Below, piece by piece: positions 52,884 to 64,000 of a stretch of 64,000 nt of DNA. Numbering within the stretch: the stretch's first letter is position 1; each line of letters opens with the position of its first letter. A program made the position numbers and the translations under genes. The stretch comes from Moringa oleifera (lineage: Eukaryota; Streptophyta; Magnoliopsida; Brassicales; Moringaceae). The DNA is taken from NCBI GenBank assembly GCA_021397835.1, contig JAJFZO010000885.1, positions 867,501 to 931,500 of the forward strand. The letters are read 5' to 3'. The notes below the pieces were generated by a model. That model worked only from the letters and a program-made list of their open reading frames with translations. It had not been told where the DNA came from and ran no database searches.

Positions 52884-53689
52884 GCCAGCCAGGCCGCGGG
52901 CGCCTATCACGAGCCAGACCCCTCGTCCCTGTCCCTCGACGTAGTGCCCAGCGAGCGAGCCAGGGGGACCGCGTCGCATGGACCCTGGGCACGGGTGGCA
53001 CGCCCAGGCAGCCCCCAGCAGGCACAGCATGGGCCAAGTGCCCAGCGTACGGCAGCGGTGGGCGTGCCAGCAAGGCCACAGGAGCCCATCGTGAGCCAGC
53101 CCCCTCGTCCCTGTCCCTCGACTAAGTGGCCAGCGAGTGAGCTAGCAGAGCCGCGTCGCATGGACCCTTGGCATAAGAGGCATGCCAAGGCAGCCCCCAG
53201 CAGGCACGGCATGGGCCAAGTGCCCAGCGTGCGGCAGCGGTGGGCGCTCCAGCCAGGCCACAGGAGCCCATCGTGAGCCAGCCCCCTCGTCCCTGTCCTT
53301 CGACTGAGGGCCCAGCGACCGAGCCAAGGGAGCCGCGTCGCATGGACCTTGGGAACGAGAGGCATGCCCAGGTAGCCCCCAGCAGGCACGGCATGGGCCA
53401 AGTGCCCAGCATGCAGCAACGGTGGGCGTGCCAGCCAGGCCACGGGTGCCCATCACGAGCCAGCCCCCTCGTGCCTGTCCCTCAACATAGTGCCCAGCAA
53501 CCGAGGCAGGGGAGCCATGATGCATTGACCTTGGGCACAGGAGGCATGCCAAGGCAGCTGCCAGCAGGCAAGGCATGGGCCAAGTGCCCAGCTTCCGGCA
53601 GCGGTGGGCGTGCCAGCGTGGCCACGGGTGCCCATCAGGAGCAAGCCCCCTCGGCTCCTCCCTCGACTTAGTGCCCAGCGAGCGAGCCA

Positions 53690-56600
53690 GGGGAGCCCGT
53701 CGCATGTACCCTGGGCATGAGAGGCATGCCCAGTCATCCCCCAGGAGTTACGGCCTGGGCCAAGTGCCCAGCGTGCAGCAGTGGTGGGCACGCCAGCAAG
53801 GCCACGGGCGCTAATCACATGCCAGCCCCCTCATCCCTGTCCATCGACTTAGTGCCCAACGAGTGAGCCAGGGGAGCCACGTCGCCTGGACCCGGGGCAT
53901 AGGAGGCATGCCCAGGCAGCCAATAGCAGGCACGACATGGGCCAAGAGCCCAGTATCCGGCAGCGGTGGGCTTGCCAGCCAGTCCACCGGTGCCCATCAT
54001 GAGCTAGCCCCCTCGTCCCTGTCACTCAACTAAGGGCCCAGCGAGCGAGCCAGGGGAGCTGCATCGCTTGGACCCTGGGCACGGGAGGCATGCCCAGGCA
54101 GCCCCCAGCAGGCACAACATGGGCCAAGTGACCAGCATTCGGCAGCGGTGGGCGCGCCAGCCAGGCCATGGGTGCCCATCACGAGCCAGCCCCCTCGACC
54201 CTGTCCCTCGACTTAGTGCCCAGCGATCGAGCCAGGGGAGCCACGTCGCATTGACTCTGGGCATGGGAGGCATGGCCAGGCAGGCGCCAGCAGGCACAAC
54301 AAGGGCCAAGTGCGCAGCGTCCGGCAGCGGTGGGCGTGCTAGCGAGGCCACGGGTGCCCATCAAGAGCCAGTCCCCGCGTCTCCTCCCTCGACTTAGTGC
54401 CCAGCGAGCGAGCCAGGGGAGACCATCGCATGTACCCTAGGCATGGGAGGCATGCCCAGTCATCCCCCAGAAGTTACGGCATGGGCCAAGTGCCCAACGT
54501 GCACCAGCGATGGGCACGCCAGGCAGGCCACGGGCGCCCATCACGAGCCAGCCCCCTCGTCCCTGTCCCTCGACTAAGTGCCCTGCGAGCGAGCCAAGGG
54601 AGCCGAGTCGTATGGACCCTGGCCACGGGAGGCATTCCCAGGTAGCCCTCAGCAGGCACGACATGAGTCAGGTGCCCAGCGTGCAGCAGCGGTGGGCGCA
54701 CCAGCCACGCCACGGGAGCCCATCACAAGCCAGCCCCCTCGTCATGTTCCCAGCATGGGAGGCATGCCCAGTGATCCCCCAGGAGGCACGACATGGGCCA
54801 AGTTCCCAGCGTGCAGTAGCGGTGGGCACGCCAGCCAGGCCACGGGCGCTAATCATGAGCCAGCCCTATGGTCCTTATCCCTCGACTTAGTGCCCAGTGA
54901 GCGAGCCAGGGGAGCCATGTCGCATGGACCCTTGGCATGGGAGGCATGCCCAGGCAGCCCCCAGCAGGCATGCCATGGGCCAAGTATGCAGTGTCTGGCA
55001 GCGGTTGGCGTGCCAGCCAGGCCACGGGTGCCCATCACTAGCATGCCCCCTCGTACCTGTCCATCGACTAAGTGCACTGCGAGCGAGCGAGCAAGGGGAG
55101 CCGCGTCGCATGGACCCTTGGCATGGGAGGCGTGCCCAGGCAGCCCCCAGCAGGCACGGCATGGGCCAAGTGCCCAGCGTCCGGCAGTGGTGGGCGTGCA
55201 AGCGAGGCCACGGGTGCTCATCACGAGCCAGCCCCCTCGTCTCCCCCCTCGACTTAATGCCCAACGAGTGAGCTAGGCGAGCCCGTCGCATGTACCCTGG
55301 GCATCGGAGGCAAGCCTAGTCATCCCGCAGGAGTTACGGCATGGGCCAAGTGCCCAGCGTGCAACAGCGGTGGGCACGCCAGCCAGGCCACGGGCGCCCA
55401 TCATGTGCCAGCCCCCTCGTCCCTATCCCTCGACTTAGTGCCCATCGAGCGAGCCAGGGTAGCCACGTTGCATGGACCCTGGGCACAGGAGACATGCCTA
55501 GGCAGCTGCCAGCAGGCACGGCATGGGCCAAGTGCCCAGCGTCCGGCAGCGGTGGGCGTGCCAGCCAGCCCATGGGTGCCCATCACGAGCGAGCCCCCTC
55601 GTCCCTGTCACTCGACTAAGTGCCCAGTGAGCGAGCCAGGGGAGCCACGTCGTATGGACCCTGGGCACGGGAGGCACGCCCAAGCAGCCCCCAGCAGGCA
55701 AGGCATGGGCCAAGTGGCCAGCGTCCGACAGCGGTGGGCGCGCCAGCCAGGCCATGGGTGCCCATCACGAGCCATCCCCCTCGTCTCTTACCCTCGACTT
55801 AGTTTCCAGCGAGCGAGCCAGGGGAGCCATGTCGCATGGACCCTTGGCACGGGTGGCATGCCCAGTCATCCCCCAGCAGGCACGGCATTGGCCAAGTGTG
55901 CAGTGTCTGGCAGCGGTCGGCGTGCCAGCAAGGCCACGGGTGCACATCACTAGCATGCCCCCTCGTACCTATCCCTCGATTAAGTGCCCAGCGAGCGAGC
56001 CAGGGGAGCCATGTTGCATGGACCCGAGGCAGGCGAGGCATGCCCAGGCAGCCCTCAGCAGGCATGGCATGGGCCAGGTGCCCAGCATCCGGCAATAGTG
56101 GCCGCGCCAGCCAGGCCACTGGAGCCCATCATGAGCCAGCCCCCTCGTCCCTGTCTCTCGACTTAGGGCCAAGCGAGCGAGCCAGGGTAGCCACGTCGCA
56201 TGGACTCTGGGCACAGGAGATATGCCTAGGCAGCGGCCAGCAGGCACGGCATGGGCCAAGTGCCCAGCGTCCGGCAGCGGTGGGCGTGCCAGCCAGCCCA
56301 CGGGTGCCCATCACGAGCGAGCCCCCTCGTCCCTGTCACTCGACTAAGTGCCCAGTGAGCGAGTCAGGGGAGCCACGTCGCATGGACCCTGGGCATGGGA
56401 GGCACGCCCAGGCAGCCCCCAGCAAGCAAGGCATGGGCCAAGTGGCCAGCGTCCGGCAGCGGTGGGCGTGCCAGCCTGGCCATGGGTGCCCATCACGAGC
56501 TAGCCCCCTCGTCCTTGTCCCTCGACTAAGTGCCCAGCGAGCGAGCCAGGGGAGCCGAGTCGCATGGACCCTGGCCACGGGAGGCATTCCCAGGTAGCCC

Positions 56601-59600
56601 TCAGCAGGCACGGCATAAGTCAGGTGCCCAGCGTGCGGCAGTGGTGGGCGCGCCGGCCACGCCATGGGAGCCCATCCCGAGCCAGCCCCCTCGTCCATGT
56701 CCCTCGACTTAGTGCCCAGCGAGCGAGCCAGGGGAGCCCGTCGTATGTACCCTGGGCATGGGAGGCATGCCCAGTCATCCCCCAAGAGGCACGGCGTGGG
56801 CCAAGTTCCCAGCGTGCAGCAGCGGTGGGCACGCCAGCCAGGCCACGGGAGCCAATGACGAGCCCCCTGGTCCCTGTCCCTCGACTTAGTACCCAATGAG
56901 CAAGCCATGGGATCCATGTCGCATGGACCCTTGGCACGAGAGGCATGCCCAGGCAGCCCCCAGCAGGCACGGCATGGGCTAAGTATGCAGTGTCTGGCAG
57001 CGGTCGGCGTGCCAGCCAGGCCACAGATGCCCATCACTAGCATACCCCCTCGTCCCTGTCCCTCGACTAAGTGCCCAGCGAGCGAGCCAGGGGAGCCGCG
57101 TCGCATTGACCCTTGGCATGGGAGGCATGCCCAGGCAGCTCCCAGCAGGCACGGCATGGGCCAAGTGCCCAGTGTCAGGCAGCGGTGGGTGCGCCAGCCA
57201 GGCCACGGGAGCCCATCACGATCCAGCCCCCTCGTCCCTGTCCCTCGACTTAGGGCCAAGTGAGCGAGCCAGGGGAGCTGTTTCACATGTACCCTGGGCA
57301 CGGGATGCATGCCAAGTCATCTCCCAGGAGTCACGGCATTGGCTAAGGGCCCAGCGTGTAGCAGCGGTGGGCGCGCCAGCCAGGCCATGGGCGCCCATCA
57401 CGAGCCAGCGCCCTCATCCCTATCCCTCGACTTAGTGCCCAACGAGCGAGCCAGGCGAGCCCGTCGCATGTACCCTGGGCATTGGAGGCATGCCCAGTCA
57501 ACCCGCAGGAGTTACGGCATGGGCTAAGTGCCCAGCGTGCAGCTGCGGTGGGCACGTCAGCTAGGCCACGGGTGCCCATCACGTGCCAGCCCCCTCGTCC
57601 CTATCCCTCGACTTAGTGCCCAGCGAACGAGCCAGGGTAGCCACATCGCATGGACCCTGGGCACAAGAGGCATACCCAGGAAGCCGCCAGTAGGCACGAC
57701 ATGGGCCAAGTGCCCAGCGTCCGACAGCGGTGGGCGCGCCAGCCAGGCCACGGAAGCCCATCACGAGCGATCCTCCTCGTCCCAGTCACTCGACTAAGTG
57801 CCCAGCGAGCGAGCCAGGGGAGCCGCGTCGCATGGACCCTGGGCACGGGAGGCACGCCCAGGCAGCCCCCAGCAGGCAAGGCATGGGCTAAGTGGCCAGC
57901 GTCCAGCAGCGGTGGGCGCGCCAGCCAGTCCATGGGTGCCTATCACGAGCTAGCCCCCTCGTCCCTTACCCTCGACTTAGTTTCCAGCGAGCGAGCCAGG
58001 GAAGCCGTGTCACATGGACCCTTGGCATGGGAGGCATGCCCAGGCAGCCCCCAGCAGGCGCAGCATGGGCCAAGTGTGCAGTGTCTGGCAGCTGTCGGCG
58101 TGCCAGCAAGGCCACGGGTGCACATCACTAGCATGCCCCCTCGTACCTGTCCCTCGACTAAGTGCCCAGCGAGCGAGCTAGGGGAGCCGCGTCGCATGGA
58201 CCCTGGGCATGGGAGGCATGCCCAGGCAGCCACCAGTAGGCACAGCATGGGCCAAGTGCCCAGCATCTGGCAACAGTGGCCGCGCCAGCCAGGCCACTGG
58301 AGCCCATCACGAGCCAGCCCCCTCCTCCCTGTCCCTCGAATTAGGGCCAAGTGAGTGAGCCATGGGAGCCGCGTCGTATGTACCCTGGGCTCGAGAGGCA
58401 TGCCCAGTCATCTCTCAGAAGTCATGGCATGGGCTAAGTGCCCAGCGTGCAGCAGCGGTGGGTGCGCCAGCCAGACCACGGGCGCCCATCACGAGCCAGC
58501 ACCCTCGTCCCTGTCCCTCGACTTAGTGCCCAGAGAACGAGCCAGGGGAGCCACGTCGCATGGACACTGGGCACGGGTGGCATGCCTAGGAAGCCGTCAG
58601 CAGGCACGGCATGGGCCAAGTGCCCAGCGTCCGGCAGCGGTGGGAGTGCTAGCCAGGCCACGGGTGCCCATCACGAGCGAGCCCCCTCGTCCCTGTCACT
58701 TGACAAAGTGCCCAGCGAGTGAGCCAGGGGAGCCGCGTCGCTTGGACTATGGGCACGGGAGGCACGCCAAGGCATCCCCCAGCAGGCAAGGCATCGGCCC
58801 AGTGGGTAGCGTCCGGCAGCGGTGGGCGCGCCAGCCAGGCCATGGGTGCCCATCACAAGCCAGCCCCCTCGTCCTTATCCCTCGACTTAGTGCCCAGCGA
58901 GCGAGCCAGGGGAGCCACGTCGCAAGGACCTTGGGCATGGGAGGCATGCCTAGGCAGCCCCCAGCAAGCACGGCATGGGCCAAGTTCCCAACGTCCCGCA
59001 GCGGAGGGCGCGACAGCCAGGCCACGGGTGCCCATCACGAGCCAGCGCCCTCGTCCCTGTCGCTCGACTTAGTGCCCAGCGAGGGAGCCAGGGGAGCCCG
59101 TCGTATGTACCCTGGGCGTGGGAGACATACCCAGTCATCCCCCAAAAGGCAATGCATGGGCCAAGTGCCCAGCGTGCAGCACCGGTGGGCGTGCCAGCCA
59201 GGCCACGGGTGCCCATCACGAGCCAGCCCCCTCGTGCCTGTCCTCGACATAGTACCCAGCAAGCGAGGCAGGAGAGCCACGATGGATTGACCCTAGGCAG
59301 AGGAGGTATGCCAAGGCAGCCGCCAGCAGGCACGGCATGGGCCAAGTGCCCAGCTTTCGGCAGCGGTGGGTGTGCCAGCGAGGCCACGGGTGCCCATCAC
59401 GAGCAAGCCTCCTCGTCCCTGTCGCTCGACTTAGTGCCCAGCGAGTGAGCCAGGGGAGCCCGTCGCATGTACCCTGGGCATGGAAGGCATGCCCAGTCAT
59501 CCCCCAGGAGTTACAGCATGGGCTAAGTGCCCAACGTGCAGCAGCGGTGGGCGCGCCAGCGAGGCCACGGGAGCCCATCACGAACCAGCTCCCTCGTCCC

Positions 59601-62600
59601 TGTCCCTTGACCTAGTGCCCAGTGAGCGAGCCATGGGAGCCCGTCGCATGTACCCTGGGCATGGGAGGCATACCCAGTCATCCCCTAGCGTCTGGCAGCG
59701 ATGGGCTTGCCAGCCAGGCCACGAGAGCCCATCACGAGCCAGCCCCTTCGTCCCTGTACCTCGACTTAGTGCCCAGCGAGCGAGCCAGGGGAGCCACGTC
59801 GCATGGACCTTTGGCATGGGAGGCATGCCTAGGCAGCCCCCAGCAGGCACGGCATGGGACAAGTGCGCAGTGTCCAGCAGCGGTGGGCGTGCCAGCCAGG
59901 CCACGGGTGCCCATCACGAGCGAGCCCCCTCGTCCCTGTCACTTGACAAAGTGCCCAGCGAGCGAGCCAGGGGAGCCGCATCGCATGGACCATGGGCACG
60001 GGAGGCACGCCAAGGCATCCCCCAGCAGGCAAGGCATCGGCCCAGTTGGTAGCGTCCGGCAGCGGTGGGCGCGCCAGCCAGGCCATGGGTGTCCATCACG
60101 AGCCGGCCCCCTCGTCCTTATCCCTCGACTTAGTGCCTAGCGAGCGAGCCAGGGGAGCCATGTCGCACGGACCTTGGGCATGGGAGGCATGCCTAGGCAG
60201 CCCCCAGCAGGCACGGCATGGGCCAAGTTCCTAACGTCCGGCAGCGGAGGGCGCGACAGCTAGGCCACGGGTGCCCATCACGAGCCAGCGCCCTCGTCCC
60301 TGTCGCTCGACTTAGTGCCCAGCGAGGGAGCCAGGGGAGCCCGTCGTATGTACCCTGGGCGTGGGAGGCATACCCAGTCATCCCCCAAAAGGCAATGCAT
60401 GGGCCAAGTGCCCAGCGTGCAGCACCGGTGGGCGTGAGAGCCAAGCCACGGGTGCCCATCATGAGCCAGCCCCCTCGTGCCTGTCGTTGACATAGTACCC
60501 AGCAAGCGAGGCAGGAGAGCCACGATGGATTGACCCTAGGCAGAGGAGGTATGCCAAGGCAGCCGCCAGCAGGCACGGCATGGGCCAAGTGCCCAGCTTT
60601 CGGCAGCGGTGGGCGTGCCAGCGAGACCACGGGTGCCCATCACGAGCAAGCCTCCTCGTCCCTGTCGCTCGACTTAGTGCCCAGCGAGCGAGCCAGGGGA
60701 GCCCGTCGCATGTACCCTGGGCATGGAAGGCATGCCCAGTCATCCCCCAGGAGTTACAGCATGGGCTAAGTGCCCAACGTGCAGCAGCGGTGGGCGCGCC
60801 AGCGAGGCCACGGGAGCCCATCACGAACCAGCCCCCTCGTCCCTGTCCCTCGACCTAGTGCCCAGCGAGCGAGCCAGGGGAACCCGTCGCATGTACCCTG
60901 GGCATGGGAGGCATACCCAGTCATCCCCCAGCGTCTGGCAGCGATGGGCGCGCCAGCCAGGCCACGAGAGCCCATCACGAGCCAGCCCCCTCGTCCCTGT
61001 CCCTCGACTTAGGGACAAGCGAGCGAGCCAGCGGAGCCGTGTCGCATGTACCCTGGGCACAAGATGCATGCCCAGTCATCTCCCAGGAGTCACGGCATGG
61101 GCTAAGTGCCCAGCGTGCAGCAGCGGTGGGCACGCCAGCCAGGCCATGGGCGCCCATCACGAGCCAGCACCCTCATCCATGTCCCTCGACTTAGTGCCCA
61201 ACGAACGAGCAAGGGGAGCCACGTCGCATGGACCCTGGGCACGGGTGGCATGCCTAGGCAGCGGTGGGCATGCCAGCCAGGCCACGAGAGCCCATCACGA
61301 GCCAGCCTCCTCGTCCCTGTCCCTCGACTTAGTGCCCAGCGAACGAGCCAGGGGAGCCACGTCGCATGGACTCCGAGCACGGGTGGCATGCCCAGGCAGC
61401 CGCCAGCAGGCACGGCATGGGCCAAGTGCCCATCGTCAGGCAGCGGTGGGCGTGCCAGCGAGGCCACGGGTGCCCATCACGAGCCAACCCCCTCGTCTCC
61501 TTCCTCGACTTAGTGCCCAGCGAGCGAGCCAGGGTAGCCACGTCGCATGGACCCTAGGCACAGGAGGCATGCCCAGGAAGCCGCCAGGAGGCACGGCATG
61601 GGCCAAGTGCCCAGCGTCCGGCAGCGGTGGGCGTTCCAGCCAGTCCACAGGTGCCCATCACGAGCGAGCCCCCTCGTCCCTGTCACTCGACTAAGTGCCC
61701 AGCGAGCGAGCCAGGGGAGCCGCGTCGCATGGACACTGGGCATGGGAGGCATGCCCAGGCAGCCCCCAACAGGCACGGCATGGGCCAAGTGCCCAGCGTC
61801 CGGCAGCGGTGGGCGCGCCAGCCAGGCCACGAGAGCCCATCACGAGCCAGACCCCTCGTCCCTGTCCCTCGACTCAAGGCCAAGCAAGCGAGCCAGGGGA
61901 GCCGCGTCGCATGTACCTTGGGCACGGGATGCATGCCCAGTCATCTCCCAGGAGTCACGGCATGGGACAAGTGCCCAGTGTGCAGCAGCGGTGGGCGTGC
62001 CAGCCAGGCCACGGGTACCCATCACGAGCTAGCCCCCTCGTCCTTGTCACTCGACTAAGTGCCCAGCGAGCGAGCCAGGGGAGCCGCGTCGCATGGACCC
62101 TGCGCATGGGAGGCATGCCCAGGCAGCCCCCAGCAGGCACGACATGGGCCAAGTGCCCAGCGTCTGGAAGTAGTGGGCACGCCAGCCAGGCTACTGGAGC
62201 CCATCACGAGCCTGCCCCCTCGTCCCTGTCCCTCGACTTAGGGCCAAGCGAGCGAGCCAGGGGAGCCGCGTCGCATGTACCCTGGGCACGGGAGGCATGC
62301 CAGTCATCTCCCAGGAGTCACGGCATGGGCTAAGTGCCCAGCTAGCGAGCCAGGGGAGCCGCGTCGCATGGAGCGTGGACACGGGAGGCACGCCAAGGCA
62401 GCCCCCAGCAGGCAAGGCATGGGCCCAGTGGGCAGCGTTCGGCAGAGGTGGGCGCGCCAGCTAGGCCATGGGTGCCCATCACGAGCCAGCCCCCTCGGCC
62501 CTGTCGCTCGACTTAGTGCCTAGTGAGCGAGCCAGGGGAGCCACGTCACATGGACCCTGGGCATGGGAGGCATGCCCAGGCAGCCGCCAGTAGGCACAGC

Positions 62601-63750
62601 GTGGGCCAAGTGCCCAGTGTCCGGCACCGGTGGGCGTGCCAGCCAGGCCACGGGTGCCCATCACGAGCCAGACCCCTCGTCCCTATCACTCGACTAACTG
62701 CCAAGCTAGTGAGCCAGAGGTGCCGCATCGCATGGACCCTGGGCACGGGAGGCATGCCCAGGCAGCCCTCAGCAGGCACGGCATGGGCCAAGTTCCCAGC
62801 GTCCGGCAGCGGTGGGCGCGACAGCCAGGCCACGGGTGCCCATCACGAGCCAGCGCCCTCGTCCCTGTCGCTCGATTTAGTGCCCAGCGAGGGAGCCAGG
62901 GGAGCCCGTCGCATGTACCCTGGGCGTGGGAGGCATGCCCAGTCATTGCCCAAAAGGTACAGCATGGGCCAAATGCCCAGCGTGCAGCACCGGTGGGCGC
63001 GCCAGCCAAGCCACGGGCGCCCATCACGAGCCAGCCCCTTCGTCCCTGTCCCTCGACTAAGTGCCCAGCGAGCGACCCAGGGGAGCCCGTCGCATGTACC
63101 CTAGGCATGGGAGGCATGCCCAGTCATCTCCCAGGAGGCAAGGCATGGGCCAAGTGCCCAACGTGCAACAGAGGTGGGCGCACCAGCCAGGCCACGGGCA
63201 CCCATCATGAACCTGCCCCCTCGTCCCTGTCCCTCGACTTAGTGCCAAGAAAGCGAGCCTGGGGAGCCATGTCGCATGGACCCTTGCCACGGGTGGCATG
63301 CCCAGGCAGCCCCCAGCAGGCACGGCATTGGCCAAGTGCCCAGTGTCCGGCAGCGGTGGGCATGCCAGCCAGGTCACGGGTGCCCATCACGAGCCGGCCC
63401 CCTTGTCCCTGTCCCTCGACTAAGTGCCCAGTGAGAGTGCCAAGGGAACCACATTGCATGGACCCTGGGCATGAGAGGCATGCCCAGGTAGCCCCATCAG
63501 GCACAGCATGGGCCAGGTGCCCAGCGTGTGGCAGCGGTGGGCGCGCCAGCCAGCCCACGGGAGCCCATCACGAGCCAGCCCCCTCGTCCCTGTCCCTCGA
63601 CTTAGTGCCCAGCGAGCGACCCAGGGGAGCCCGTCGCATGTACCCTAGGCATCGGAGGCATGCCCAGTCATCCCCCAGGAGGCACGGCATGGGCCAAGTG
63701 CCCAGCGTGCAACAGAGGTGGGCGCACCAGCCAGGCCACGGGCACCCATC
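53690..63750 (-). repeat. Satellite A, arm-specific variant A3
   Basis: About 20 monomers of the right arm carry, on the + strand, gtcgcatgtaccctgggc followed by cccagtcatcccccaggag, in place of gtcgcatggaccctgggc and cccaggcagcccccagcag. Examples of the cagtcatc box lie near 53,731, 54,451, 55,317, 56,770, 58,407, 59,132, 59,492, 60,375, 60,738, 61,945, 62,940, 63,120 and 63,667. They are scattered among A2-like monomers. I did not find this variant in the left arm. Confidence 0.8.
58640..61011 (-). repeat. 1,243-bp higher-order repeat in inverted satellite A (two copies)
   Basis: Positions 58,640-59,768 and 59,883-61,011 match at an offset of 1,243 bp. That is seven monomers (1,274) less small deletions, the largest being 27 bp lost after cccagtcatcccc (59,670-59,690 and 60,915-60,935). 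Shared rare variants include gtcacttgacaaagtgccc, aggcatcggcccagt, caaaaggcaatgcatgggcc, agcaccggtgggcgtg, gatggattgaccctaggcag and gcccagctttcggcagc. The 114 bp between the matching parts belong to the remaining portion of the seventh monomer. Confidence 0.92.
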
Positions 63751-64000
63751 ATGAACCTGCCCCCTCGTCCCTGTCCCTCGACTTAGTGCCAAGCAAGCGA
63801 GCCTGGGGAGCCATGTCGCATGGACCCTTGCCATGGGTGGCATGCCCAGGCAGCCCCCAGCAGGCTCGGCATTGGCCAAGTGCCCAGTGTCCAGCAGCGG
63901 TGGGCATGCCAGCCAGGCCACGGGTGCCCATCACGAGCCGGCCCCCTTGTCCCTGTCCCTTGACTAAGTGCCCAGTGAGAGTGCCAAGGGAGCCACATTG
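63040..64000 (-). repeat. 544-bp three-monomer higher-order repeat in inverted satellite A
   Basis: Positions 63,040-63,456 match 63,584-64,000 at an offset of 544 bp (three monomers less 2 bp), and the repeat runs off the window edge. Shared variants include gagcgacccaggggagc, gtgcaacagaggtgggcg, gggcacccatcatgaacctg, gagcctggggagccatg, cacgagccggcccccttgtc and cagtgagagtgccaaggg. The next window should show whether more copies follow. Confidence 0.88.

Larger units (their letters stand above)
52884..64000 (-). repeat. Satellite A array, right arm (182-bp monomer, inverted)
   Basis: This is satellite A in reverse complement. The box cctcgtccctgtccctcgac recurs at 52,921, 53,103, 53,285 and 53,467, then at about 182-bp spacing to the window end; about 61 monomers fit. 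Read on the minus strand, monomers have the A2 anchor gcacttggcccatgccgtgc and the A2 box gcactaagtcgagggacagg. The first monomer is mixed, with the A1-like gccacccgtgcccagg and an actacgtcgagggacag box. The array continues past the end of the window. Minus-strand open frames here are repeat artefacts. Confidence 0.97.

Noticed and set aside
52585..52944. A 119-codon open frame crossing the spacer
   Set aside because: The frame runs from the spacer into inverted satellite A, and the peptide shows no motif I recognise. It is too weak to call a gene or pseudogene.
1..64000. Ribosomal intergenic-spacer subrepeats
   Set aside because: GC-rich 182-bp units could resemble rDNA spacer repeats, but no rRNA gene sequence appears and arrays of 11-37 kb are larger than such spacers usually are. 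A search with rRNA genes just outside the window would settle it.
1..64000. Telomere repeats, tRNA or rRNA genes
   Set aside because: No runs of telomeric hexamer or heptamer units and no recognisable RNA gene were seen on either strand.

Overview
No protein-coding or RNA gene is supported anywhere in this window. About 63.6 of the 64 kb is satellite DNA in three arrays, and the only non-satellite sequence is a spacer of about 343 bp. Many open frames can be read, some of several hundred codons, but they are by-products of stop-poor tandem repeats.

Layout. (1) 1-15,680: satellite A on the + strand. It has a GC-rich monomer of about 182 bp and roughly 86 copies. An A1 subfamily gives way near 12.35 kb to an A2 subfamily. 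(2) 15,681-52,540: satellite B on the + strand. It is unrelated to A by eye, with a monomer of about 327 bp and roughly 113 copies. The array is a patchwork of higher-order repeats (3-, 4-, 5-, 6- and 9-monomer blocks), segmental duplications and chimeric monomers. (3) 52,541-52,883: single-copy-looking spacer. (4) 52,884-64,000: satellite A again, but inverted, with roughly 61 copies. These are A2-like plus a third variant (A3) seen only in this arm. The overall plan is A(forward) - B(forward) - spacer - A(reverse), so two A arms face each other across 37 kb of B.

Organism. This is eukaryotic heterochromatin (subtelomeric, pericentromeric or knob-like). Monomer lengths near 180 and 330 bp are the two classes most common in plant satellites. 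Differences between monomers are very often CpG to TpG/CpA, as expected of a cytosine-methylated genome. A plant is the best guess, but I recognise neither satellite and cannot name a species.

How it works. Nothing encodes a product. The content is a record of satellite turnover: unequal exchange that gains or loses whole monomers, small deletions between short direct repeats, amplification of multi-monomer blocks, and one or more inversions at the array scale. The most informative items are the inverted A arms with their two dissimilar junctions, the two-part (94 + 88 bp) build of the A monomer together with a surviving 94-bp half unit, and a 6-monomer B block that lost exactly one monomer and was then duplicated as a 5-monomer block.
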